From Chlorobiota bacterium (GTDB taxonomy: Bacteria > Bacteroidota > Bacteroidia > Bacteroidales > F082), in the NCBI GenBank assembly GCA_030619415.1, contig JAUXBM010000087.1, positions 1-7,315 on the forward strand: DNA of 7,315 nt, written 5' to 3'. Below are positions 1 to 6,155 of the stretch, one piece after another. The first letter of the stretch is position 1, and each line of letters starts with the position of its first letter. The notes beneath the pieces were generated by a model. The model did not search any database and was not told where the DNA came from. It saw only the letters and a list, made by a program, of their open reading frames with translations. The position numbers and the translations under genes are program-made.

Positions 1-1259
1 ATGCGTATCAAAGTGCCGGTGAACGCTGAAAAATCGCCATACGTCCTTTTGTTGTTTTTCGACTTTTTCACACTTTTCTTAAATGCATTCAAAATCTTTT
101 CTTCTTCTGCTTCAGTTATTGGAATTTCGGTTCCCAAACCAAAATTCTCCGCCACCAAATCCAATAATAACTTTCTGTCTTTTTTCTTTTTACCGGTCTT
201 CGTTTTCTGAAAGTCAGCGACAATACTGTTAAACATATCATACGAAACTTTCTGGTACTGGAGGTACTTAAAGTAACTTTCATAGCCGGTTTTTTCAGCA
301 CCCAAAGCCATGCCCCCGGTTTCGTGATCGGCTGTTACTACAATTAAAGTTTCGTCGGGGTGTTGTCTGTAAAACGTCAGGGCAACCTGGATGGCATCAT
401 CAAAAGCAATGGTTTCCTGAATAGATGAGGCGGCATCTTTACTATGACAAGCCCAGTCAATTTTACCACCCTCCACCATCACGAAGAAACCATCCTCGTT
501 TATTAACAACTCGATGGCTTTCGCTGTAAAGTCAGCCAACGTGGGCGATTCGGGTTTGTCGATTGCATAAGGCATGGCTGCACTGCCCTTTAGCAAATTA
601 GGATAAACAGCAATAATTTTACCGTCTCCGGCTTTTAAACCCGACAAACCTGAATCAGCGTAGGTGAATCCATTTTTTTTGGCCAGCTCAATGGCATTCA
701 CCTCAACACCATTCAAAGTTCCAACAGGCTTTTTAAACCCTCCGCCACCAAAAAAATCAAAATTACTATTGGCCAGTTCTATGCCTATCTCAAAATAATT
801 GCTTCGTGAAGACTGATTGGCGTAAAATGTTGCCGGCGTTGCGTGATCAATTGAAACACTGGATAATATACCCACTTTCATTCCCTGTTCCTTGCAAATG
901 GTCGCAATGCTTTTGTAGGGAATACTCCCCGAGGTATCAGTTGAAATGTGCCCGATATTGGTTTTATTACCAGTGGCGAATGCCGTGGCCGACGCTGCTG
1001 AACAGGTGATGAACCGATTGTTGGCAAATGTTTTCATCAGCCCTGCATGCGGAAATTGTGTGAATGACAGTTGATGAAATCCTTTTTCGTTATCGATTGC
1101 CGCAAGGTATGCTTCGGTGAGGTTTACCTGGGCAACACCCATACCATCACCAATAAACAGAAAACAATACTTTATTTGATGGTCTTTTTCAGGAACTCCA
1201 CAGGAATAAGAAAGAAACAGAAATAAAGTAAATGTGAAAATTAATCGTGCTTTTTTCAT
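1..1259 (-). CDS. Alkaline phosphatase (PhoA family), lipoprotein; C-terminus beyond the window
   Basis: This is a phosphate monoester hydrolase using two zinc ions and one magnesium, probably tethered to a membrane on the periplasmic side or at the surface. The frame is open from the ATG at 1259 to the left edge (419 codons seen). The N-terminus is a lipoprotein signal peptide: MKK, a hydrophobic stretch, then lipobox LSYSC with Cys20. PhoA-family active-site residues appear in order: Asp38 (IGDGM), nucleophile Ser87 (CSAASATAFATG), Thr141, Arg152, Glu263 (EGG), Asp268 and His272 (DWACH), Asp311-His312 (TADHETGG). The last zinc ligand, equivalent to E. coli His412, is not reached, so the gene is cut by the window edge and need not be broken. 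His139 and Trp269 replace E. coli Asp153 and Lys328, the His/Trp pairing known from Bacillus and Thermotoga enzymes. Cys86 stands where E. coli has Asp101. Residues 353-360 and 394-405 are unusually Lys-rich. Transcription is divergent from the outer-membrane gene; no consensus promoter was seen for this strand. The family assignment is near certain; the physiological substrate is unknown. Confidence 0.95.
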   Translation of the reverse strand, partial: MKKARLIFTFTLFLFLSYSCGVPEKDHQIKYCFLFIGDGMGVAQVNLTEAYLAAIDNEKGFHQLSFTQFPHAGLMKTFANNRFITCSAASATAFATGNKTNIGHISTDTSGSIPYKSIATICKEQGMKVGILSSVSIDHATPATFYANQSSRSNYFEIGIELANSNFDFFGGGGFKKPVGTLNGVEVNAIELAKKNGFTYADSGLSGLKAGDGKIIAVYPNLLKGSAAMPYAIDKPESPTLADFTAKAIELLINEDGFFVMVEGGKIDWACHSKDAASSIQETIAFDDAIQVALTFYRQHPDETLIVVTADHETGGMALGAEKTGYESYFKYLQYQKVSYDMFNSIVADFQKTKTGKKKKDRKLLLDLVAENFGLGTEIPITEAEEEKILNAFKKSVKKSKNNKRTYGDFSAFTGTLIR

Positions 1260-1292
1260 CATAATTAACCTGGTTTTTTATAACTGTAAAAA

Positions 1293-1313
1293 TATCTATT
1301 TAATGGATAGATA
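1293..1313. repeat. Short inverted repeat in the divergent intergenic region
   Basis: TATCTAT (1293-1299) and ATAGATA (1307-1313) are a perfect 7-bp inverted repeat with a 7-nt spacer, 34 bp upstream of the phosphatase start and 118 bp upstream of the outer-membrane protein start. It could be a regulator-binding site for one or both genes. The sequence is AT-rich and the arms are short, so chance is a real alternative. Confidence 0.25.
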
Positions 1314-1365
1314 GTTTATCAGCTTACGATACTTTCAGAAATTATTTTACTTTTTTTCAGTGGTG

Positions 1366-1400
1366 TTTGATGCTTTAAATGATGATGTTTGATACCTTTA
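1366..1400 (+). promoter_or_regulatory. Possible Bacteroidetes promoter of the outer-membrane protein gene
   Basis: TACCTTTA (1393-1400) matches seven of eight positions of the -7 element TAnnTTTG. A TTTG at 1366-1369 could be the -33 element, but the 23-nt spacer is longer than the usual 19-21. The implied leader to the ATG at 1431 is about 27 nt, close to the leaders inferred for three other genes here, which favours the call. Confidence 0.4.
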
Positions 1401-1430
1401 TGGCATTATTAAACCCTAAAAAACACAAGC

Positions 1431-2153
1431 ATGAAAAATTCGATTTTCCCAATTGTTTTATTAATTGCCTTTACATTCTCAACTCCATGTATTTCTTTTT
1501 CACAGGATACCGGGAAAAAAGAATTCAATACCCAAAAAACGGAATTCAATATTGCTGTTACCAACCTCTTTGCAAAAAACAACTTATGGCCTTATTATTA
1601 TCTTGACGGGAGCGGCGACTATATTTATTCAATCCTTGATTACTATCCCCGGACAAAACTGGTAGTCGGATTAAAATTCCACAATCCGAAAGGTGCAGTC
1701 AGGTTGGGAACCACTTTTCACTTCAGTAGCAAAAAGCATGAAAATGATGACGGATCGGATGTTGTTCAAAAATACAAAGAGCTCGAGACAGGACTATACC
1801 TTGGATACGAATGGCATTCCACTTTCAACAGGGTGAATATTTATTATGGATTGGATGTTTCTTCAAAATACCTCAAATACAAATATACCAGCGAAAACCA
1901 ATACAGCAATTCAGAATACAATAATTCAGAATTTACAGTGGGTATAAATCCTTTGGTGGGGGTTAATTTTTTCATCACACCCCACCTTTCAGTTGGTACG
2001 GAAGTGAAGTTCATGCTTGAGTATGTTAGTGGAAAGTACAAAAGTGAAACTTTACAGATAGGTCAACCACCAAGCAGTAGTGAAGCTAAAAACAGTGGGT
2101 TCAGGACCCGGTTTGGCCCGCTTGGCTTCCTGTCGATAAATATTCATTTTTAG
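1431..2153 (+). CDS. Outer-membrane beta-barrel protein of unknown function
   Basis: A 240-residue protein with a Sec signal peptide: MKNS, a hydrophobic core over residues 5-20, and a probable cleavage near SFSQ (residues 22-25). The mature part is rich in Tyr, Phe, Gly and Ser and is built of alternating polar/hydrophobic stretches that read as amphipathic strands, for example around residues 77-99 (LVVGLKF to TTFHF), 121-145 (TGLYLGYEW to YYGLDVSS), 168-196 (FTVGINPLVGV to GTEVKFM) and 227-240. It ends in Phe after an alternating strand (LSINIHF), the C-terminal signature of proteins inserted by the BAM complex. Length and strand number suggest a small barrel of perhaps eight strands, like the generic Bacteroidetes outer-membrane beta-barrel family. 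No catalytic motif or plug domain is visible, so no transport or adhesion role can be named. It is divergent from the phosphatase, and a functional link is only a possibility. An internal Cys20 (FSTPC) is a poor lipobox, so a lipoprotein is unlikely. Confidence 0.85.
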   Translation: MKNSIFPIVLLIAFTFSTPCISFSQDTGKKEFNTQKTEFNIAVTNLFAKNNLWPYYYLDGSGDYIYSILDYYPRTKLVVGLKFHNPKGAVRLGTTFHFSSKKHENDDGSDVVQKYKELETGLYLGYEWHSTFNRVNIYYGLDVSSKYLKYKYTSENQYSNSEYNNSEFTVGINPLVGVNFFITPHLSVGTEVKFMLEYVSGKYKSETLQIGQPPSSSEAKNSGFRTRFGPLGFLSINIHF

Positions 2154-2238
2154 ATTTTTGTTTATTGATCTTTTTGATTTCCATTGTCTGCAATGATGCA
2201 CTATCCTGAGTGGCTTCAGAAAAAGCGTTGATTTTTCT

Positions 2239-2246
2239 TACTTTTG
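2239..2246 (+). promoter_or_regulatory. Bacteroidetes -7 promoter element upstream of the U32-folA operon
   Basis: TACTTTTG matches the -7 consensus TAnnTTTG exactly. No TTTG is seen at the proper -33 distance. A start site about 4 nt downstream gives a leader of roughly 12 nt before the ATG at 2262. The TTG at 2244-2246, which would add six residues, lies inside this element and so cannot serve as the start codon of this transcript. Confidence 0.6.
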
Positions 2247-2261
2247 CAGCCCATTTTTAAA

Positions 2262-3533
2262 ATGTTGTCAGCAAAAGACATAGAGATCATGGCACCGGTA
2301 GGTTCGTACGAATCACTGCACGCTGCCATACAGGGTGGGGCCAATTCAGTGTATTTTGGTATTGGTAACCTGAACATGCGGTCAAAATCATCGCAGAACT
2401 TTACGCTTGAAGACCTGGTGAAAATCTCAGCCATTTGTCACGACAACAACATCCGAACCTACATCACACTGAATACGGTCATTTACGACCATGAACTGGA
2501 GCTGATGCGCCAAATTGTTGATGCGGCCAGGGCAAACAACATCTCTGCGATCATTGCTTCAGATATGTCGGTTATTCAATATGTGCATTCGGTGGGAATG
2601 GAGATTCACATGTCAACCCAGACCAACATCACCAATCTGGAAGCAGTTAGATATTATGCCCAATTTGCTGATGTAATGGTTACGGCAAGGGAGCTGGCGC
2701 TGGAGCAGGTTAAAGCAATTACAAGCAAAATCACAGAACAAAATATTTGCGGGCCTTCGGGGGAGCCGGTACAGATTGAAGTATTTGCCCACGGCGCACT
2801 TTGCATGGCCGTTTCTGGGAAATGTTACCTCAGTCTCGATAACCTGAACTCATCTGCCAACCGGGGTGCCTGTTTACAGCAATGCAGAAGGAAATATATT
2901 GTTAAAGATAAAGACTCGGATATTGAACTGGAAATCGACAATGAATACATCATGTCGCCAAAGGATTTGAATACGGTTTCTTTTCTTGATAAAATCCTCG
3001 ATGCGGGTGTTCGCGTTTTAAAGCTGGAAGGCCGCGGGCGCTCACCGGAATATGTTAAAACTGTTGCCGCGGTTTATCGCGAGGCGGTGAATGCCTGGTT
3101 TGATGGAAACTACAACCAGGGGCAAATAGATAAATGGAATGAAAGACTTTCATCTGTTTACAACCGTGGTTTTTGGGATGGATATTATTTGGGTCGAAAA
3201 ACCGGGGAATGGACTGAGGAATACGGCAATCAAGCTACCAGGCGAAAAATGTTTATCGGTAAGGTCACCAATTATTTCAAGAAAATTGACATTGCAGAAA
3301 TCACCCTCGAAACACATTCGCTATCAATCGGCGATGAAATAGTAATTGTTGGCCCGACTACAGGGGTTTATGAAGACACACTTACCGAAATCAGGGTTGA
3401 CCTTAAACCGATAGATAAAACAATAAAAGGAGAGGTTTGTTCCATTCCCGCCAGGGAGTTATTGCGGCGCGGTGACAAAGTTTATAAAATGGTTCCAGCC
3501 GATAAAAAGATTCCAAACCTTGTTCAGCAATAA
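2262..3533 (+). CDS. U32 family protein, probable TrhP/RlhA-type RNA hydroxylation enzyme
   Basis: A 423-residue U32 family protein. Members long annotated as peptidases include TrhP (YegQ), needed for 5-hydroxyuridine at tRNA position 34, RlhA for 23S rRNA C2501 hydroxylation, and UbiU/UbiV in anaerobic ubiquinone synthesis; several carry an iron-sulfur cluster. The N-terminal part reads as a TIM-barrel-like domain starting IEIMAPVGSYESLHAA. The U32 signature is at residues 173-191 (E-x-F-x2-G-A-L-C-x6-C-x-L-S). Cys181, Cys188, Cys204 and Cys208 are the candidate cluster ligands, the last two in RGACLQQCR. DAGVRVLKLEGRGRSPEYV follows at about 248-266. From about residue 333 (GKVTNYF) a small beta-rich C-terminal domain resembles that of TrhP, which makes a TrhP-like role more likely than RlhA, whose C-terminal region is longer. 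The ATG at 2262 is chosen because the promoter element covers the upstream TTG. It is the first gene of a pair with folA. Family is certain; the exact RNA target is inference. Confidence 0.9.
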   Translation: MLSAKDIEIMAPVGSYESLHAAIQGGANSVYFGIGNLNMRSKSSQNFTLEDLVKISAICHDNNIRTYITLNTVIYDHELELMRQIVDAARANNISAIIASDMSVIQYVHSVGMEIHMSTQTNITNLEAVRYYAQFADVMVTARELALEQVKAITSKITEQNICGPSGEPVQIEVFAHGALCMAVSGKCYLSLDNLNSSANRGACLQQCRRKYIVKDKDSDIELEIDNEYIMSPKDLNTVSFLDKILDAGVRVLKLEGRGRSPEYVKTVAAVYREAVNAWFDGNYNQGQIDKWNERLSSVYNRGFWDGYYLGRKTGEWTEEYGNQATRRKMFIGKVTNYFKKIDIAEITLETHSLSIGDEIVIVGPTTGVYEDTLTEIRVDLKPIDKTIKGEVCSIPARELLRRGDKVYKMVPADKKIPNLVQQ

Positions 3534-4040
3534 ATGATCATCTCTCAAATAGTTGCGGCTTCGTTAAATAATGTTATTGGAAAAAATGGTAGCCTGCCCT
3601 GGAAAATGCCGACAGACACTGCTTACTTCAAAGCCAAAACCCTGGGTCACCACATTGTGATGGGAAGGCGTAATTATGAGGCTGAAGGCAAAGCACTTCC
3701 CGGAAGGGTTAATATTGTGCTCACACGTAACCTTGATTTTCAAATCAGCGATGGGATTGTTCTCCACAAACTGGAAGATGCCATTGAACATGCCCGAAAC
3801 GCTGGTGAAAAAGAACTTTTCATTGTCGGCGGCGAAGAAATTTACAAACTGGCTATGCCTTTTACCGACAGGATTTACCTTACACGAATTCATACTGAAG
3901 TTGATGGTGATACCTTTTATCCTGAAATCGATTATAAAATATGGCAGCAGGTAGCTATCGACAAGCAAAAAGCTGATAACCAAAATCCGTTTGAGTATGA
4001 TTTTTTGGTTTATGAAAGGAAAAATAATCAGGGGAAGTAA
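3534..4040 (+). CDS. folA: Dihydrofolate reductase
   Basis: A 168-residue enzyme that reduces dihydrofolate to tetrahydrofolate with NADPH, supplying one-carbon carriers for thymidylate, purine and methionine synthesis; it is the target of trimethoprim. Length is normal for bacterial chromosomal DHFR. Visible motifs: IVAASLNNVIGKNGSLPW with Trp23, catalytic acid Asp28 (MPTD), Phe32, the MGRRNYEA cofactor segment (43-50), ALPGR with Arg58 that binds the folate glutamate tail, IVGGEE (97-102) for the NADPH pyrophosphate, and Thr117 in IYLTRIH followed by GDTFYPE. Asn47 stands where E. coli has Thr46, and Glu101 where many have Gly; both lie in the NADPH region and I regard them as tolerated variants. 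The ATG directly follows the U32 stop codon (TAAATG) without a visible Shine-Dalgarno, so translation is probably coupled. No thyA lies next to it, unlike many bacteria. Confidence 0.97.
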   Translation: MIISQIVAASLNNVIGKNGSLPWKMPTDTAYFKAKTLGHHIVMGRRNYEAEGKALPGRVNIVLTRNLDFQISDGIVLHKLEDAIEHARNAGEKELFIVGGEEIYKLAMPFTDRIYLTRIHTEVDGDTFYPEIDYKIWQQVAIDKQKADNQNPFEYDFLVYERKNNQGK

Positions 4041-4078
4041 CCAAGAAAATTGAGTGCGAAATATAACCAACCCATAAT

Positions 4079-4174
4079 AATTCGCGTTAATTCGTATGGT
4101 CAACCGTAAATATTCACGCTAATTCGTACGGTCAACCAGAAATATTCACGTTAATTCATACGTTGGATGGGTAA
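4079..4174. repeat. Degenerate 32-bp tandem repeat, about 2.6 copies
   Basis: Units run 4079-4110, 4111-4142 and 4143 to about 4162, the third decaying toward 4174. Units 1 and 2 agree at 26 of 32 positions, and unit 3 matches unit 2 at most of its first 20. The shared core is ATTCrCGyTAATTCGTAyGG followed by TCAACC and a run of A. Each unit contains two ATTCr half-motifs about 10 bp apart. ACCCAT (4070-4075) and ATGGGT (4167-4172) bracket the array as a 6-bp inverted repeat. On the minus strand it reads as ACGAATTaaCrCGAAT, which from memory resembles degenerate intergenic repeats seen in many environmental bacterial genomes. It has no coding potential. The period of about three helical turns could also suit a protein-binding array. 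Confidence 0.75.
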
Positions 4175-4237
4175 CCCACTGCTCTTCCAGATTCCTGCCC
4201 GGCCTAATGATGGGTGCAATCCGGAAGCCAAGGATCA

Positions 4238-4260
4238 GGATTTGTAATCCTTTTAAAAGG
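4238..4260. repeat. Two adjoining palindromes between folA and the PHP gene
   Basis: GGATT-TGT-AATCC (4238-4250) is a 5-bp stem with a 3-nt loop. CCTTTTAAAAGG (4249-4260) is a perfect 12-bp palindrome sharing its CC. They could form alternative hairpins in the RNA or a small operator. The position, about 200 bp past the folA stop, is late for a folA terminator. GGATTACAAATCC on the minus strand also looks like a common Bacteroidetes intergenic motif (from memory). Confidence 0.4.
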
Positions 4261-4300
4261 TAAATTACAATTTCCGAACAAGCCACAAAAATCCATTTGC

Positions 4301-4308
4301 TAACTTTG
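4301..4308 (+). promoter_or_regulatory. Bacteroidetes -7 promoter element of the PHP hydrolase gene
   Basis: TAACTTTG is an exact TAnnTTTG match whose last G is only 4 nt from the ATG at 4313. The predicted transcription start falls on or next to the start codon, so the mRNA would be leaderless or nearly so. No convincing TTTG lies 19-21 nt upstream, so the element is called on the -7 match alone. Confidence 0.5.
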
Positions 4309-4312
4309 CCCG

Positions 4313-5173
4313 ATGATTGATTACAATTTCCATCAACACTCACTTTTTTCTGACGGCAAAGAAGTGCCGGAAAAATATTGCAAAAAAGCCATTGAGTATG
4401 GAATGAAAGCCATCGGTTTTACCGAACATTCGCCATTGCCATTTTCCAATCCATTTTCATTGCAGGATGAAAATATTGACAAATATATTGAGCAAACCAA
4501 TTTTTTAAAGCAGAAATATAAAGGCCGGTTAAATGTTTACCGTGCTCTGGAAATGGATTTTATTCCTGGCATATCGGAAGGTTTTGATTACTGGAGGAAA
4601 CGGTGTCAGGTTGATTATTTGATCGGATCAGTCCATTTGGTTAAACCAGCAGGTTTTGATAAGCTGTGGTTCACTGACGGTCCCGACTACAAAGTGTACG
4701 ATAAAGGTGTTCAGGAATTTTTCAGCGGAGACATCCGGAAAGCAGTCAAACGCTTTTATCATCAGACCAATGAAATGATAGAATCCCAGGATTTTGAAAT
4801 TATTGGGCATTTTGATAAGATCAAGATGCACAACCAAAACCGGTTTTTTACTGAAGATGAAAGATGGTACCGCGATTTAATCGACGAAACAGTTGGCCTG
4901 ATTAAACAAAAAGATTTGATCGTTGAAATAAATACAAGGGGTTTATATAAAAAACGATCAGATACGCTGTTCCCTGATGGATATGCTTTGCAAAGAATTA
5001 AGGATTTGGATATCCCCATTCTTATATCTTCCGACGCACACCTGCCGGAGGAACTGAATATGCTTTTTGATTATGCTGAAAAAAAGTTGGTCGAAATTGG
5101 ATTTCGTGAGGTGATGTGTTTTGAGGATGGAAATTGGGTTAATAAATCAATTGGTAAACGCAAAAACTCCTGA
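4313..5173 (+). CDS. PHP-family phosphatase, histidinol-phosphatase (HisJ/HisK) type
   Basis: A 286-residue PHP-domain metal-dependent phosphoesterase. The closest known type hydrolyses L-histidinol phosphate to histidinol, the penultimate step of histidine synthesis. PHP metal-site motifs appear in order: His7-x-His9 (FHQHSLFSDG), Glu38-His39 (GFTEHSPLPF), Glu80 (ALEMDF), His108 (GSVH), His166 (IGHFDKIK), Glu205 (VEINTRGLYKK) and Asp241/His243 (SSDAH). All expected metal-binding positions are present and the length is typical for HisK (about 270-290). The start is fixed because the HxH motif, which opens the fold, begins six residues after Met1. No other his gene is in the window. Many Bacteroidetes carry a HAD-type histidinol phosphatase in HisB, so this copy could act on another sugar or amino-alcohol phosphate. 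It is convergent with rpmF, separated by 47 bp. Fold certain, substrate probable. Confidence 0.85.
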   Translation: MIDYNFHQHSLFSDGKEVPEKYCKKAIEYGMKAIGFTEHSPLPFSNPFSLQDENIDKYIEQTNFLKQKYKGRLNVYRALEMDFIPGISEGFDYWRKRCQVDYLIGSVHLVKPAGFDKLWFTDGPDYKVYDKGVQEFFSGDIRKAVKRFYHQTNEMIESQDFEIIGHFDKIKMHNQNRFFTEDERWYRDLIDETVGLIKQKDLIVEINTRGLYKKRSDTLFPDGYALQRIKDLDIPILISSDAHLPEELNMLFDYAEKKLVEIGFREVMCFEDGNWVNKSIGKRKNS

Positions 5174-5220
5174 CCAGCGAGCTGATCAAGAGTAGTTTCA
5201 TTTGTTCGGGAATGGCTGGT
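5173..5220. terminator. Weak inverted repeat filling the convergent gap
   Basis: ACCAGC (5173-5178) and GCTGGT (5215-5220) pair over 6 bp across a 36-nt loop, with an inner CATT/AATG stem (5199-5202 and about 5211-5214). It spans exactly the gap between the convergent PHP gene and rpmF, where a shared terminator is expected. The loop is long and there is no strong T-tract on either strand, so this is a tentative call. Confidence 0.2.
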
Positions 5221-5412
5221 TTATTCTGCTTTGGCATTTTCAGCCACCAGTTTACCTTTGTAATACAGATCGCCATCAACGTAATAGGCACGGTGATAAA
5301 CGTGTACTGTTCCGGTTGTCGGACAAGTAGCAAGTTGAGGTAATCCAGCTTTATAATGGGTTCTTCTTTTATCCCTTCTTGTCTTCGATATTTTTCTTTT
5401 CGGATGTGCCAT
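5221..5412 (-). CDS. rpmF: 50S ribosomal protein L32
   Basis: A 63-residue small basic protein of the large ribosomal subunit, bound near the peptidyl-transferase region. The N-terminus [22 protein letters not shown] is the L32 signature, with many Lys/Arg residues that bind rRNA. The second half should be a zinc ribbon with four Cys in the Cys-containing form. Here only Cys30 (ATCPTTG) remains and the other positions are filled by residues such as Thr33, in [18 protein letters not shown]. This is therefore the zinc-independent form, which I know as usual in Bacteroidetes. It lies 28 bp downstream of yceD on the same strand and is presumably co-transcribed from the promoter at 5964-5995. The frequent partners plsX and fabH do not follow; a convergent gene does. 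Confidence 0.98.
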   Translation of the reverse strand: MAHPKRKISKTRRDKRRTHYKAGLPQLATCPTTGTVHVYHRAYYVDGDLYYKGKLVAENAKAE

Positions 5413-5440
5413 TTCTATTTCGCGTTAAATAATTTACTTG

Positions 5441-5932
5441 TTAATCCAGTTGTATATTCTTTAATCCATCCCACCTGGGATCGGTTTCCTGCTTTGAAAA
5501 ATTGTGCAACTTTTCGATCATTTTCTGATCACAATCTGTTTCATCAGGATGCGATCTTTTTATCGGTAATAACAGATTGATGTATTCAAAAATAAACTGC
5601 CTGACATCAATCGTGCTTTCGGTAACCGGTAGTACGATTACTTCATCCGACTCTTCAGTGAATGCATCACCAAACTTAACGATAAGCATGAATTCACCCG
5701 CTATATGTTGATTATACATCATTAAACAGCGATCACATTTCAGGCTTATGTTGCCTTCTAATTTGAAAAAGAGGTTCATCAATGCCGACTCTTTCACCAA
5801 TTCAAGGTTTACAGTCAGTTTCCCTCTTTCGCTTTCAAAATAATCAAAGCTTTCAAAGAACGTTTCGCCAATCTCAAAATTGAACAGATGACTTCCAATA
5901 CTCAATCCCTTAAAGGGTATGATATAATCCAT
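5441..5932 (-). CDS. yceD: YceD/DUF177 family protein, large-subunit rRNA accumulation factor
   Basis: A 163-residue DUF177 protein. E. coli YceD and plant relatives are needed for normal 23S rRNA accumulation, pointing to a role in 50S assembly. The CxxC motif typical of the family is present at Cys66-Cys69 (LKCDRCL) within the beta-rich middle. An acidic/hydrophobic segment follows (EESDEVIVLP), then a helical VRQFIFEYINLLLPIK, and the C-terminus carries DPRWDGLKN, familiar from Bacteroidetes members. The start is the ATG at 5932 (MDYIIPFKGL). A GTG at 5992 would extend the frame by 20 residues, but the promoter (TTTG 5995-5992, TACTTTTG 5971-5964) lies inside that extension. The gene precedes rpmF by 28 bp, the conserved yceD-rpmF order, and is divergent from proline dehydrogenase. 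Confidence 0.9.
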   Translation of the reverse strand: MDYIIPFKGLSIGSHLFNFEIGETFFESFDYFESERGKLTVNLELVKESALMNLFFKLEGNISLKCDRCLMMYNQHIAGEFMLIVKFGDAFTEESDEVIVLPVTESTIDVRQFIFEYINLLLPIKRSHPDETDCDQKMIEKLHNFSKQETDPRWDGLKNIQLD

Positions 5933-5963
5933 CTGTTTGTTCACCCTGCTCAAAATTGGGCGG

Positions 5964-5995
5964 CAAAAGTAAAGATAATTCTTTTGATTCACAAA
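5964..5995 (-). promoter_or_regulatory. Bacteroidetes promoter of the yceD-rpmF operon
   Basis: On the minus strand TTTG (5995-5992) is followed by exactly 20 nt and then TACTTTTG (5971-5964). Both match the phylum consensus TTTG-N19-21-TAnnTTTG perfectly, making this the clearest promoter in the window. The expected start near 5960 gives a leader of about 28 nt before the ATG at 5932 and rules out the upstream GTG as start codon. Confidence 0.8.
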
Positions 5996-6118
5996 TATTT
6001 TAAATCATTCGCGCCAAAGAAAATGATCAGAATAAAATAAGATCACAGCCCCTGACGGTTGTGTTGTTTTTAATGCATATAAATTAAGGTAATGAATCTA
6101 CTTTTTGAACGAAAAATA

Positions 6119-6126
6119 TAAATTTG
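6119..6126 (+). promoter_or_regulatory. Bacteroidetes -7 promoter element of proline dehydrogenase
   Basis: TAAATTTG is an exact TAnnTTTG match. The predicted start near 6130 gives a leader of 23-26 nt to the tandem ATGs at 6153 and 6156. No TTTG is seen 19-21 nt upstream. A near match, TACTTTTTG (6099-6107, one extra T), lies just upstream and could be an alternative promoter. Confidence 0.5.
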
Positions 6127-6155
6127 CCCCACAATATGTAAAGCGTGTTATTATG

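Noticed and set aside
806..1009. Plus-strand 67-codon frame within the phosphatase
   Set aside because: It is opposite the nucleophile region of the phosphatase, whose frame is uninterrupted, so this is a shadow.
1379..1606. Overlapping frame beginning upstream of the outer-membrane protein
   Set aside because: It overlaps the signal peptide and first strands of the barrel protein in another frame, and it begins within the region of the likely promoter.
2244..2261. TTG start adding six residues to the U32 protein
   Set aside because: The codon lies inside the TACTTTTG promoter element; the ATG at 2262 gives a normal family N-terminus.
3564..4103. 179-codon open frame on the minus strand opposite folA
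   Set aside because: It lies almost wholly antisense to a well-conserved DHFR, has no family resemblance and no promoter; it is a shadow of the folA codon pattern.
4079..4174. CRISPR array
   Set aside because: The copies are directly adjacent with no unique spacers, they diverge strongly, and no cas gene is near.
4146..4343. 65-codon minus-strand frame in the folA-PHP gap as a small gene
   Set aside because: No start context, promoter or recognisable domain; its left end runs through the tandem repeat and its right end overlaps the PHP start codon. Kept only as a possible repeat relic.
6105..6155. TTG start extending proline dehydrogenase by 17 residues
   Set aside because: It is upstream of the TAAATTTG element, and the homologous N-terminus begins near FNKLIAAILPYMP just after ATG 6156.
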